Assembly (NCBI GenBank): GCA_938036925.1
Contig: CALHVU010000021.1
Span: 62,001 to 126,000, forward strand
Reading direction: 5' to 3'
Length of the DNA: 64,000 nt
Origin: an uncultured Atopobium sp.
GTDB taxonomy: Bacteria > Actinomycetota > Coriobacteriia > Coriobacteriales > Atopobiaceae
Shown here: in pieces, positions 23,236-33,031 of the stretch
Layout: each line of letters begins with the position of its first letter
Numbering within the stretch: the stretch's first letter is position 1
Translations under genes and position numbers: made by a program
Notes under the pieces: generated by a model
The model's input: the letters and a program-made list of their open reading frames with translations, nothing else
Database searches by the model: none
What the model was told of the DNA's origin: nothing

Positions 23236-25902
23236 ATGAAACGCAGCTTATTTAATACTCGCGGTAAATTGCTTGCTGTTTTGTTCTTTGTTGTCGCAGC
23301 ATTGTTTGCAACAACAGTTCAAAGCGCATATGCAACTACCTACACCACAACGGATGCCCAAGGAAACATTATCCAGAGTGAATCACTAAAAGATGCCGTA
23401 GCACTTGCTCGTGCAACTGGCAGGCCTATTGCGCTTGACCCAGGTCACAGTGATGGCCTTGAAGGCAGAGATCCAGGTGCTACCTACTTTGGACTCAAAG
23501 AGGGAGATCTGGCTTGGGCAACTGCCATGTACGCCAAGAAGTATCTGGAAAAATGGGGTGTACAGGTTGTTGTTGTTCGTGGAGAACACGAGGATCCATC
23601 GATCAAGACGCGCGTACAGCGTGCTGTTGATGCAAACGCTTGTGCCATCATCTCGCTTCACTACAATGCCGGCCCTGCATCTGCAACTGGCTCAGAGGTA
23701 CTTGTTCCTCATAAGGTAAGCTACAACTATGACCTTTATCTCTCCGGTCAAATTTTTGCCGGTAAGGTTAACTATTACCTCAGAAATAAAGTTGGTATTG
23801 TTACCCGCGGTGACGGTGCAACAGAACGTGGCTACAACGACCAATACGGAACAGACTATTACGAGAACGGCGACGAGTCTGATTATTACGGTATTGTCCG
23901 CTATGCTCGTCAAAAGGGAATTCTTGGCGTAATTATTGAGCATCAATTCATCTCTAATCCAGCACATGCCGCTGAGTTTAAAGACCTTGGCGATAATTCC
24001 AAGGTTGACTACATTGGCTGGGCAGATGCATGGGCAATTTGGGAAATGTACAGCTCTGATACCTGGTGGAGCATGAGTAGTGTTTCCGCTGTCCAACAGG
24101 GTAATGATGTAATTCTTAAACCAGTTCTTACTGGTGTAGTTACGGGTGCGACGTTTACCTATAGTTATGTTGGTCCAGATGGATCAAAGGTGACTGTTGC
24201 ATCTAATACATCTGATACGTCAGCAACATTTTCTCTTCCAACAAGTGGTCGATATACCTTGTATATCACTACAAAATCTTCTGATGGACAAGAAATTACT
24301 CGTCAGATGCAATTTGATGCTACAGTAAAAGAGCAGCCTGGCTGGCGTAAAGTAGCTGATGGCTGGAAGTATGCTGATACTCAGGGAACTCCTTATGTCA
24401 GCTGTTGGTTGCAAGACAGTGATGGATGGCATTATTTTGATGCTAGGGGAATTGCTGTTTCTGGCTGGTTTACTACGCCAAATGGTAAGGTTTGGTACTT
24501 TGACGCAGCTGCACCTCATAACGCTGCCGCTCTTGGCCAGAGGACCATTTCAGGTAAGTCTTATTACTTTGATGAAGTAAATGGCCTTGTAAAGAATAAT
24601 TGGATTCACTGGCCTGACGATTCTTGGTCATGGGCAACAGAAGACGGCTCATTGCAAGCCGGTTGGAAACGTATGCCTAACGGTAAATGGTTCTACTTTG
24701 ATAGTAATAACAACTATCGCGCCACCTTTGGCTTAATGTCCGATGGCTATCAGAAATACTATATTGATGTTGATCATGGTCTTATTTCTGGCGGCTGGAT
24801 TAGCCTTGCTGATGGCAATTGGGCATGGGCAAATTCAGATGGCTCTCTTTATGTTGGCTGGAAGCATATGCCCAATGGTAAGTGGTTCTACTTTGATGAG
24901 AATGCAACTTACCCACTTATGAAGACCGGCATTTTTGCTACTTCTAGTGGCTCGTATTATGTTGATGTAAACAATGGTATGACCTCTAATGGTTGGGTTG
25001 CCTTGTCTAACAATATTTGGGCATGGGCTCAATCAAGTGGCGCCTTAGCCTCTGGTTGGTTTAATACTCCAAATGGCAAGACCTGGTACTTTGATCCAAC
25101 CACTACTGAGCACGGTGCCCTCTTTGGCCTGCAATCAATCAATGGCTCATATTATTATTTTGACGAGAATAATGGCCTGCTCCGCAACCAAGACGTTACG
25201 CTTCCAGATGGTCGTGTTGTACACGCAGATACATATGGTGTTCTTAACATTAAGCCTACTGATACCAATAACGGTAGAGGTGGAAACGTTGACAGCAATA
25301 ACGGTGGAGATAATAGAGACGCTAACAACACGCCTGCTGATAACGATTCTCCAATTGAGCCAACTCGCGGTAATTTCTCTGATCGCACCAGCGTTCTTGG
25401 AGCACCTCTTGTCACTAAAGAGGATCTTCAGCGAGATTTCATCAAGCGCGTAGGTTCTGCTTATCCAGCCGTCTATGCCGAGAAGGGCGCTGCAACAGGG
25501 ACCGATTTTGTAAACCAGCTATGGCAGGCTGCAATTGACGAGGGAGTTCGTCCAGAGCTCCTCTATGCGCAGGTCATGATTGAGACAGGTAACCTTCGCT
25601 TTGGTGGCGATGTCCTTCCTGAGCAGTGCAACTTTGGTGGTATGGGTGCAACAGGAAATGGTGAGCGTGGACTCTCGTTTGATACCGTTCTTAAGGGACT
25701 CCGCGCGCAGGCCTTGCACCTTCGTGCATACGCAGGTTATGAGCCACTGACCGTTGATCCAAGCAAAGCTCAAGAGGTTGACAAGCGCTACGGAGCATGG
25801 ATTCTTGCTAAGAAAGCCAACATTATTCGTAAGCTTGCTGGTACGTGGGCAATGGATAAGAACTATGCTGTAAAGCTTGTTCGCGTAATGAATGAGCTGT
25901 AA
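23236..25902 (+). CDS. Exported N-acetylmuramoyl-L-alanine amidase with binding repeats and glucosaminidase-like domain
   Basis: 888 aa. Signal peptide (1 to ~33). The Amidase_3 domain (~62-275) has zinc ligands His71 (LDPGH), Glu89 (KEGD) and His in SLHYNA, and catalytic Glu in IIEHQF. An Ig-like linker (~280-375) leads to an array of aromatic/Gly choline-binding-type repeats (~380-665), then an Asn/Asp/Gly-rich linker. The C-terminal glucosaminidase/lysozyme-like domain (~730-888) carries YAQVMIETGNLRFGG and CNFGGMGATG. It would cut both peptide stem and glycan strand for wall turnover or cell separation. Start at 23236 with CGGAGG upstream. Its repeats match those of the neighbouring transpeptidase locus. 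Confidence 0.92.
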   Translation: MKRSLFNTRGKLLAVLFFVVAALFATTVQSAYATTYTTTDAQGNIIQSESLKDAVALARATGRPIALDPGHSDGLEGRDPGATYFGLKEGDLAWATAMYAKKYLEKWGVQVVVVRGEHEDPSIKTRVQRAVDANACAIISLHYNAGPASATGSEVLVPHKVSYNYDLYLSGQIFAGKVNYYLRNKVGIVTRGDGATERGYNDQYGTDYYENGDESDYYGIVRYARQKGILGVIIEHQFISNPAHAAEFKDLGDNSKVDYIGWADAWAIWEMYSSDTWWSMSSVSAVQQGNDVILKPVLTGVVTGATFTYSYVGPDGSKVTVASNTSDTSATFSLPTSGRYTLYITTKSSDGQEITRQMQFDATVKEQPGWRKVADGWKYADTQGTPYVSCWLQDSDGWHYFDARGIAVSGWFTTPNGKVWYFDAAAPHNAAALGQRTISGKSYYFDEVNGLVKNNWIHWPDDSWSWATEDGSLQAGWKRMPNGKWFYFDSNNNYRATFGLMSDGYQKYYIDVDHGLISGGWISLADGNWAWANSDGSLYVGWKHMPNGKWFYFDENATYPLMKTGIFATSSGSYYVDVNNGMTSNGWVALSNNIWAWAQSSGALASGWFNTPNGKTWYFDPTTTEHGALFGLQSINGSYYYFDENNGLLRNQDVTLPDGRVVHADTYGVLNIKPTDTNNGRGGNVDSNNGGDNRDANNTPADNDSPIEPTRGNFSDRTSVLGAPLVTKEDLQRDFIKRVGSAYPAVYAEKGAATGTDFVNQLWQAAIDEGVRPELLYAQVMIETGNLRFGGDVLPEQCNFGGMGATGNGERGLSFDTVLKGLRAQALHLRAYAGYEPLTVDPSKAQEVDKRYGAWILAKKANIIRKLAGTWAMDKNYAVKLVRVMNEL

Positions 25903-25921
25903 AAGCCACAGCACATTGTGC

Positions 25922-25955
25922 AAAAGGAGTTCCGAGAAATCGGAACTCCTTTTTT
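25922..25955 (+). terminator. GNRA-loop terminator of the amidase gene
   Basis: Stem GGAGTTCCGA/TCGGAACTCC extended by A/T pairs, loop GAAA, followed by six Ts. Confidence 0.95.
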
Positions 25956-25993
25956 ATGCCAATTCTTTGTGAGTTTGAGTTGAGTTGAGTTAT

Positions 25994-28264
25994 TTATCTA
26001 TCAGGCTCTCCTTCAATGGAGTTGAGCATGTCAAAATAGACGTCGTCTTTCGTCATAATTCCTAGGTTCATCATGAAGTTCTTGGCCACACTAAAAAGCT
26101 CTGCATCAAGCGAGGCTCTCGTACCATCCAAGAAAATAGTAGAGACTTCATCTGTCGGAGCAACAGGAATTTGATTTTCTATGAGCGTGGCGTAAATCTC
26201 ATCATCGTTCATATCTTCGCAGCTAAACTCAGGCTCTGTTTGCGCAAGAATAGCCGTCTCGGTACCAATAATAAACGTAGCACCTGGTAAGAACTTCAAG
26301 GCAAACTGATAACAGGCTTGGGCGGCTTTCAGATGCCTGAGTCTCCATTGGAAGAACGCCATGCGGTAATAACCAAATCCGATACTTTCTGGGTCATGGG
26401 CAAGCAGCAGAAGCTTCTTGAGTTCATCTGCTGCAGCTGTAATATCTAGCGACTCCTCAAGACAGTGGGAGAGGTGTAGCCTTGCACTCATGCTAAGAGG
26501 AGCAATTTCAACAGATCTTCTCGCGTGCTGAAGAGCGCTTTGAGTTTGTCCCTGGAGCGTCTGAGCAATAGACACCAAAAGGTGTGCCTCAAAGTAAGAC
26601 ATAGGAGCTAGACGAGTGTTTTTCTCAGGATTAGAGAGAATTCTGTTGTAGAGCACGCGATCGAAGTAGTTCATAAAGACGCGCCACTGAGTGGTGGTTG
26701 TATCTGTGTAGGTGTTATTTCCATCAACGGAGTCCAGCGCTTCACATAGGAGCAGTTCTGCGTCTTGATAGTTTTTCTCGCCAATAAGACGCTGGGCCTT
26801 GGTAACCGCCAAGGAAAGAACGCCTCCGTCAACAAACTCTTCTGAAATAGCCTCAAAGTCATCTTCTGCAAGCGTGCCCTTAATAAAGCGAGAAACCACG
26901 CGTTCTCCCGCTGCTCGCACCGTAGGATCGGTAGAGTTTGCGGTATACGACAAGATAGTACGGACGTTTTCTTCTGTAGAAGAAGAGAGGTTGCGCAAAA
27001 TTTTGGTGATAATTTCTTCTCGCGCCTGACCTTCATCAATAGAAAGCCCCGACACTTCATCGGTGCCTAGTGCGTGAGCTGCGACGCTATCAAGGCGTTT
27101 TTGAGACGATTCAACAAAATCGTATCTACTGGGTGGGCAGAATATCTCATTGTCTAAGGTAAAGAGCGGCTGTACTGCATGAAGAATGCCATCTGCCTCG
27201 TCAATTTGAGCGTTCCAGAGCTTATACACAGAAAGCGGATTAGTCTCTTCTGTAATGTTTGTATCTTCAAATTGCTTTCGAGTAATGTGGAACGAGAAAA
27301 GACAGGCATGCAGCTTGTTTGTATTGCATATGCCAGAGAGCCATACCTCGTTAATCCTCTTCGAGCTTCTAAAAGCACTTGCGGTGATGAGCATACCAAG
27401 GTGTAAGTTGTAAGCGGTTGCCGCACGACTGAGGTCATCAAAGGTTGCTTCTTTGATATTCCCATCTGCACAAAGAAAGCTTCTTGGAAATTGCTCTGGA
27501 AGGGCCAGGTGCACTCTAAAGGCGGCAATTCCCTTGTGTACGTTGGTCCTAAACTCAGTGACAAGACGCTGAGAAAGGCGCAGGCTTTCAATGTGTAGGG
27601 AAATGGCTTTGCGAACAACCCACTCGCCATCTTCCTGAGTGCTTTGAGTGGTAGCGCAGCGGGGGCGTGACTGCTTCATCATGGTAGAAACAATCTTTTG
27701 TTCAAAAGCAAGTAAGTCATGCTCAGAGGCCATATTTGCATCAAGAAAGTATCGCTCTGCAAAGAGGGCTGTGTTTAGTGCACTTTCAATAGTAAGGAGC
27801 TGAATCTTCTGCTCATAGGAAAGTGCTTTTTGATTAGCTCGCAGATAAAAGAGGCCATTGGTACGCAGACGTACCACACGGCAGGGGATAACACTATCTT
27901 GTGCGTTAAGAACACCAGCATCTTTTAGTCGCTGGGCTAGATGTAGTTCAAAGTCACTAGGCGGGATGGCAACAGAACCACCTTTTCGGTGAGAATCTTT
28001 TTCACGCAAAAACGCCGTATTTACAAAGTGTTTAAGCACTTCAAGGGGAGTAGTGGACTCCGTAAGCGTAAGAGAAAGTGCTTCAATATTGAGCTTTGTA
28101 TGCCAACCGGTCTGATCAATAGAACCAACTTGCTGATTAATTTGATCAGCGTCTAGAGACTCATCAGGCAGAACGTCTTTGTTGACGAGAGACGGATAGA
28201 GTTTTCCAAGCCTGTTTCTTCCAGGTTGCTTAGCTTCTGGATTATTTTCCTGACGAGTCATCAT
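25994..28264 (-). CDS. Large TPR-like protein of unknown function
   Basis: 756 aa, with no signal peptide or membrane segment. The N-terminal half has no recognisable motif. The C-terminal third (~490-680) is helical and has TPR-like units (YQDAELLLCEALDSVD, GQTQSALQHARRSVEIAPLSMSARLHLSHCLEE, HLKAAQACYQFALKFLPGA). Tandem ATGs at 28264 and 28261 follow GGGAGG; either could be used. It is transcribed alone and has a 14-bp palindrome at 28296-28309 in its 5' region. A scaffold or regulatory role is possible; I do not recognise the family. Confidence 0.65.
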   Translation of the reverse strand: MMTRQENNPEAKQPGRNRLGKLYPSLVNKDVLPDESLDADQINQQVGSIDQTGWHTKLNIEALSLTLTESTTPLEVLKHFVNTAFLREKDSHRKGGSVAIPPSDFELHLAQRLKDAGVLNAQDSVIPCRVVRLRTNGLFYLRANQKALSYEQKIQLLTIESALNTALFAERYFLDANMASEHDLLAFEQKIVSTMMKQSRPRCATTQSTQEDGEWVVRKAISLHIESLRLSQRLVTEFRTNVHKGIAAFRVHLALPEQFPRSFLCADGNIKEATFDDLSRAATAYNLHLGMLITASAFRSSKRINEVWLSGICNTNKLHACLFSFHITRKQFEDTNITEETNPLSVYKLWNAQIDEADGILHAVQPLFTLDNEIFCPPSRYDFVESSQKRLDSVAAHALGTDEVSGLSIDEGQAREEIITKILRNLSSSTEENVRTILSYTANSTDPTVRAAGERVVSRFIKGTLAEDDFEAISEEFVDGGVLSLAVTKAQRLIGEKNYQDAELLLCEALDSVDGNNTYTDTTTTQWRVFMNYFDRVLYNRILSNPEKNTRLAPMSYFEAHLLVSIAQTLQGQTQSALQHARRSVEIAPLSMSARLHLSHCLEESLDITAAADELKKLLLLAHDPESIGFGYYRMAFFQWRLRHLKAAQACYQFALKFLPGATFIIGTETAILAQTEPEFSCEDMNDDEIYATLIENQIPVAPTDEVSTIFLDGTRASLDAELFSVAKNFMMNLGIMTKDDVYFDMLNSIEGEPDR

Positions 28265-28295
28265 ACACCTCCCAGGTTAGGCATAGTGATTCATC

Positions 28296-28309
28296 TATAG
28301 TTAACTATA
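28296..28309. promoter_or_regulatory. 14-bp perfect palindrome upstream of the TPR-like gene
   Basis: TATAGTTAACTATA, 32 bp before the ATG, in the divergent region shared with a HAD gene. A related half (ATAGTTAATT) follows about 35 bp further on. Possible operator. Confidence 0.4.
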
Positions 28310-28435
28310 TACCTTAGCTGGTGTGCGACATTTCAGCTGTCAATAGTTAATTCGGCAGACGAGAAGAAAATGCCATTGACTGGTTAGTTTTGCATCATCA
28401 ACGGTATACTCACATACGTAGATGATTGGATTAAC

Positions 28436-29146
28436 ATGGCAATAACGCAAAACATAACTGATGCAAATAAAGCACTGGTAACTTCTGAGGTAGTTTCAGA
28501 TCTGCAGAATCGCTCGCTTATTATTTTTGACTTTGATGGAACTATGGCAGACACATTGCCCACCATTGTTTCTACAGCAAAGATGGCAATGACAGACTGT
28601 GGTCATACAGACTTTATAGAAGCAGATCTTAAAAAGCTTGTAGGACCACCGTTTCCTTATGCGTTTGAACTGGTTTTTGGTTTAAGCCATCAGGACGCTG
28701 TTGCGGTTACTAAGCGTTACCGTGAGCTCTATGTAACTACAGGAAAATGGCCGCTTTTTGAAGGTATGAGAGACCTTATTGATGACCTTCACGCCGCCGG
28801 TAAAAAGGTTGCCGTAGCAAGCTCAAAGAATCAGCCCATGCTAGAGATGGGGCTTAGGGACAACAATCTTATTGGTGTTCTTGATGCCTATGCCGGAAGA
28901 ATAGATGAGGCGGCAACTGATAAAATCACCGCCATTGCTCACGTTATGCGCAAGCTTGGCTTTGATGCTTCAGAAAGCGTCATGGTAGGAGACCGCCGTT
29001 TTGATATGGAAGCATCATTCCCAAATCAGATTCCGTGTATTGGCGTTCTGTATGGAAAAACCACTAATAAACAGGAGCTTATTGATGCGGGTGCAGTTGC
29101 AATTGTAGATACTGTAGAAGATCTGCACCACGTTCTTCTCGCCTAA
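28436..29146 (+). CDS. HAD-superfamily hydrolase, phosphoglycolate-phosphatase-like
   Basis: 236 aa. Motif I IIFDFDGTMADT, cap domain, motif II VAVASSKN, motif III Lys (TDKITAIAHVM) and motif IV VMVGDRRFDMEA. It belongs with Gph/PpaX-type phosphatases; the substrate is unknown. No Shine-Dalgarno is seen before the ATG at 28436, and a TATACT -10 box lies only ~26 nt upstream, so the leader is short. The N-terminal ~25 residues precede the usual start of the fold. It ends in an octamer copy at the stop codon. Confidence 0.85.
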   Translation: MAITQNITDANKALVTSEVVSDLQNRSLIIFDFDGTMADTLPTIVSTAKMAMTDCGHTDFIEADLKKLVGPPFPYAFELVFGLSHQDAVAVTKRYRELYVTTGKWPLFEGMRDLIDDLHAAGKKVAVASSKNQPMLEMGLRDNNLIGVLDAYAGRIDEAATDKITAIAHVMRKLGFDASESVMVGDRRFDMEASFPNQIPCIGVLYGKTTNKQELIDAGAVAIVDTVEDLHHVLLA

Positions 29147-29167
29147 GAAACTGTTACATACGCACAA

Positions 29168-29201
29168 AAAGCGCCTTGCCACCAAGATGACAAGGCGCTT
29201 T
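29168..29201. terminator. Terminator between convergent HAD and ABC exporter genes
   Basis: 11-bp stem AAAGCGCCTTG/CAAGGCGCTTT over a 12-nt loop. The T-run is best on the minus strand, so it mainly ends the exporter operon. Confidence 0.85.
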
Positions 29202-29220
29202 GCATTACAGAGGCTAGCTG

Positions 29221-31137
29221 TTACTCAAGCTCAAAGGCTCCTGTGTAGAGCTGGTAGTACGTTCCTCTCTTGGCGAGAAGTTCGTCGTGCGTGCCGCGCT
29301 CAATAATGCGACCGTGGTCAAGAACGACAATAACATCTGCGTTTCTAACCGTAGAAAGACGATGAGCAATAACAAAGGTGGTGCGGTCGTACATCAGAGC
29401 GTCCATACCACGCTGGACAATTGCTTCAGTACGTGTGTCAATGCTGGAGGTAGCCTCGTCCAGAATCATGACTGGTGGATCTGCGACTGCTGCGCGAGCA
29501 ATGGAGATGAGCTGGCGCTGTCCTTGGGAGAGGGCGCTGCCGTTGTCCTTAAGCATAGTGTGGTAACCCTCTGGAAGACGTCTGATAAAGTCATCGGCAC
29601 CAGCAAGTTTTGCGGCCTTCACGCAGTCCTCATCAGTAGCATCAAGACGGCCGTAGCGGATGTTATCCAAGACGGTACCCGTAAAGAGGTTGACGTCTTG
29701 CAGAACAATACCGAGAGCACGACGAAGAGCGCTCTTCCTAATTTTGTTAATGTTGATGCCGTCGTAGCGAATCTTGCCATCTTCAATGTCATAGAAGCGG
29801 TTGAGCAGGTTAGTAATGGTTGTTTTACCAGCACCTGTTGCGCCAACAAAGGCAACCTTCTGACCAGGTTTTGCATAAAGAGAAATATCATGCAGTACGG
29901 TGTGGCCAGGCTCGTAGCCAAAGTCAACATCAAAGAGGCGAACGTCTCCCTTAACAGGGGTGTAAGTAACCGTGCCGTCACTGTGTGGATACTTCCAAGC
30001 CCAGTAACCGGTGCGGTACTCAGCTTCCTGAACTTTACCGTCAATGGTTTCTGCGTTGACTAAAGTAACGTAACCTTCATCAGTCTCTGCTGGTTCATCA
30101 AGTAGCTCAAAAACTCGATTAGCACCAGCGATACCCATAACAACAGAGTTAATCTGACTAGAAATCTGGTTGATCTGGGCGGAGAACTGACGTGTCATGT
30201 TGAGGAAGGGGACAGCTACAGCAATGGTGAAAGGCAGTCCAGACAAAGAAACGTTTTGGATGTTCAGAGTAATAAACACACCAGAAACTACAGCAACTAC
30301 AACGTACATAATGTTGCCCAGATTGTTAAGGATAGGCATAAGCGTGTTGGCATAAAGATTTGCATTTCTTGCAACAACCATCAGCTCATCGTTGATTTTG
30401 TCAAATGATTCAATAGTTTCTGCCTCATGACTAAAGACCTTAACGACCTTCTCGCCATTCATCATTTCCTGAATGTGACCCTCAACATCTGCGGTAGTTT
30501 TCTGAGTCTTAACAAAGTTTTTTGCGGACTTACCGCCAAGGTTTTTAGTAGCAAGACCCATCAAAGAGAAGCCAAACAGAACGACCATGGCCATAAGTGC
30601 GCTGTAGTAAAACATGATGAATACTACTGCGATGATAACCACAGAGGTAAAGAGGAGGTTTGGAAGACTGGTACCAATCATCTGGCGCATTGCGTCAATA
30701 TCATTGGTGTAATAGCTCATGATGTCGCCATTGAGATGCGTATCAAAGTACCTTATAGGCAAGTCTTGCATGTGCGAGAACATCTTTGAGCGCCATTTTT
30801 GCAGAGCTCCCTGAGTGACAATAGCCATACCCTGGGTAGAGATGATGTTCGCAAGAAGTCCAATGACGTAGAAGGTGGCGAGAAGAGCCACGTTCTGGAA
30901 GACTAAGCCTTCAGCAGAACTCCAGTCACCACTATCAATAAAGTTAGAGATGATAGAGAGGATTCGCTCTAAGAAGACACTTGGGAGTGACTGCATAATT
31001 GCTTGGATAACAGCACCAAGGAGTGCTATAGGGAGAAGGACAGGGTAGAACTCCCAGAGCATTTTAATGGTTCGAGTAAGAATTTTTCCCACGGGAAGCT
31101 TTGGTCTTGCATTGTTTGTTTCTGTTGTCCTACTCAT
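29221..31137 (-). CDS. ABC exporter half-transporter, canonical ATP site
   Basis: 638 aa: six-helix membrane domain (~30-340) then an ATPase domain. Walker A GATGAGKTT, signature LSQGQRQL, Walker B with catalytic Glu (VMILDEATSSID) and the H-loop (IAHRLS) are all standard. An extra ~45-residue stretch separates the membrane domain from the ATPase (around EYRTGYWAWKYPHSDG). It starts 8 bp inside the end of the upstream exporter gene. The pair should form a heterodimeric multidrug or peptide exporter of the LmrCD/BmrCD type, in an operon with a MarR regulator. Confidence 0.93.
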   Translation of the reverse strand: MSRTTETNNARPKLPVGKILTRTIKMLWEFYPVLLPIALLGAVIQAIMQSLPSVFLERILSIISNFIDSGDWSSAEGLVFQNVALLATFYVIGLLANIISTQGMAIVTQGALQKWRSKMFSHMQDLPIRYFDTHLNGDIMSYYTNDIDAMRQMIGTSLPNLLFTSVVIIAVVFIMFYYSALMAMVVLFGFSLMGLATKNLGGKSAKNFVKTQKTTADVEGHIQEMMNGEKVVKVFSHEAETIESFDKINDELMVVARNANLYANTLMPILNNLGNIMYVVVAVVSGVFITLNIQNVSLSGLPFTIAVAVPFLNMTRQFSAQINQISSQINSVVMGIAGANRVFELLDEPAETDEGYVTLVNAETIDGKVQEAEYRTGYWAWKYPHSDGTVTYTPVKGDVRLFDVDFGYEPGHTVLHDISLYAKPGQKVAFVGATGAGKTTITNLLNRFYDIEDGKIRYDGININKIRKSALRRALGIVLQDVNLFTGTVLDNIRYGRLDATDEDCVKAAKLAGADDFIRRLPEGYHTMLKDNGSALSQGQRQLISIARAAVADPPVMILDEATSSIDTRTEAIVQRGMDALMYDRTTFVIAHRLSTVRNADVIVVLDHGRIIERGTHDELLAKRGTYYQLYTGAFELE

Positions 31138-33031
31138 GAGAAGTCACCTCACCTTCCTGAGACTGATTTTCATCAACACTTTGCTTGTTCTGTGAGAAGT
31201 ACACTTCGCGATAGATTGGGTTATCTTTCAGGAGTTCTTCGTGCGTACCAATTGCGTTAACGCGACCGTTATCCAGAACAATAATCTTGTCAGATTCTTC
31301 GATACTGGAAGTACGCTGAGCAATGATGATCTTGGTGGTATCAGGCAAGAAATCTTTAAGACCAGAGCGAATTAAAGAATCTGTCTTTGTATCAACAGCA
31401 CTGGTAGAGTCATCAAGAATAAGTACTTTTGGACGCCTAAGCAGTGCGCGCGCAATACAGAGTCTCTGCTTCTGACCACCAGAAACGTTGTTGCCACCCT
31501 GCTCGATATGAGTCTCATATTTATCAGGGAAAGTTTGAACAAAGCTATCAGCCTGAGCAAGACGAGCTGCCTCAAGAATCTCTTCGTCGGTAGCGTCAGG
31601 GTTACCCCACAGGAGATTCTCTTTGATGGTGCCGCTAAAGAGAACGTTTTTCTGAAGAACCATGGCAACAGCACCACGAAGAGTGTCGATGTCATAGTCT
31701 TTGACATTGTGTCCGCCAACAGAAACGTTACCAGCGGTTACATCGTATAGGCGAGGAATAAGTTGCACCAGTGTGGACTTTGCAGAACCAGTACCACCGA
31801 TGATACCGATGACCTCACCAGAGTTGATGTGAAGATCTACACCAGACAGGGCTTCTCGACCCTCTGGACCGGAATAGGAGAATCCAACGTTCTCAAAATC
31901 AATGGATCCGTCTGTAACCTCGGTCAGAGGATTTTCTGGGTTGTTAATAGTGGAAGTTGCAAGAAGTACCTCACAGATGCGGCGAGCACCTTCTTCTGCA
32001 ATGATGATCATGGCAAAGACAAAGGAAAGCATCATGAGTGACATAAGCATCATAAAGCCATACGTAATAAGCGAAGAAAGCTGTCCAACGCCAAATGCAG
32101 TTCCTTGAGAAGAGACAATCAGGTACGAGCCAAAGTACAGAATGAAGACAAACAGCACGTAAATAGTGAAGTTCATAAATGGAGAGTTCAGAGCCATGAG
32201 CCTCTCGGCTGCTGTAAAATCTTCGCGCAGCTCTTCTGAAGCTTTATCAAATTTCTGACGCTCAAAGTTTTCATTTACAAATGACTTAACAACGCGGATA
32301 CCAGCCAAGTTTTCTTCAGCGGATTCATTGAGTGCGTCGTATCTCTTAAATACCTTTTTAAAAATAGGAATGACTCTAGAAATAATGAAGTAGAGGCCAA
32401 TTCCTAGAAGAGGCATGACGGCAACAAAAATAATGGCAAGCCAGCCGCCCATGATAAAGCCGGCAATAAACGCTGCAATAAACATAAATGGAGCACGAAC
32501 GGCCATGCGGATGAGCATCATAAATGCCATTTGTACGTTAGAAATATCCGTAGTAAGGCGTGTTACTAACGATGACGAAGAGAATGCATCAATAGTGGTA
32601 AACGAGAAATTTTGGATATTACGGAACATATCACGACGAAGATTGCGTGCAAAGCCCGTGGATGCTTTGGCAACAGAAATACCGGATAGTGTTCCAAACA
32701 ACAGCGACAGCATTGCCATAACAGCAAGAACAGCTCCAGACTGAATGACAGCGTTTAGTTCTGCCCCCGTACGAAGCGTATCAACAAGATTGGCTGTTCT
32801 AAAAGGAATGAGGATTTCTAAGATGGTCTCAATTAACACAAAGAGAGGAGTGAGGATAGTGTCTCTTTTGAATTCACCGATACTCTTTGAAAGCACTAAA
32901 GCAATCTCTTTAATGGAAAGATTACTGACATCTACAATACCTGTCAGGGTAGAGGGAGCCAAGGTAGTATCTGCTTCAGATGTTTCAACCATGCTTTCAA
33001 GTTCTTCAGTTGAAGTTACTTCTTCTGACAT
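31130..33031 (-). CDS. ABC exporter half-transporter, degenerate ATP site
   Basis: 633 aa, membrane domain (~60-375) plus ATPase. Walker A reads GGTGSAKST (Gly to Ala before the Lys) and the catalytic Glu after Walker B is Asp (LILDDSTSAVD); the signature NVSGGQKQR is intact. This is the usual asymmetry of heterodimeric exporters, where one of the two ATP sites is non-hydrolytic. AAAGGAG lies 8 nt before the ATG at 33031. It overlaps marR by 16 bp and its partner by 8 bp. Confidence 0.93.
   Translation of the reverse strand: MSEEVTSTEELESMVETSEADTTLAPSTLTGIVDVSNLSIKEIALVLSKSIGEFKRDTILTPLFVLIETILEILIPFRTANLVDTLRTGAELNAVIQSGAVLAVMAMLSLLFGTLSGISVAKASTGFARNLRRDMFRNIQNFSFTTIDAFSSSSLVTRLTTDISNVQMAFMMLIRMAVRAPFMFIAAFIAGFIMGGWLAIIFVAVMPLLGIGLYFIISRVIPIFKKVFKRYDALNESAEENLAGIRVVKSFVNENFERQKFDKASEELREDFTAAERLMALNSPFMNFTIYVLFVFILYFGSYLIVSSQGTAFGVGQLSSLITYGFMMLMSLMMLSFVFAMIIIAEEGARRICEVLLATSTINNPENPLTEVTDGSIDFENVGFSYSGPEGREALSGVDLHINSGEVIGIIGGTGSAKSTLVQLIPRLYDVTAGNVSVGGHNVKDYDIDTLRGAVAMVLQKNVLFSGTIKENLLWGNPDATDEEILEAARLAQADSFVQTFPDKYETHIEQGGNNVSGGQKQRLCIARALLRRPKVLILDDSTSAVDTKTDSLIRSGLKDFLPDTTKIIIAQRTSSIEESDKIIVLDNGRVNAIGTHEELLKDNPIYREVYFSQNKQSVDENQSQEGEVTSHE

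Noticed and set aside
31130..33031. Broken ATPase as a pseudogene
   Set aside because: The Walker A Ala and Asp-for-Glu change are the normal asymmetric site of heterodimeric exporters; the frame is intact and the partner has a full site.
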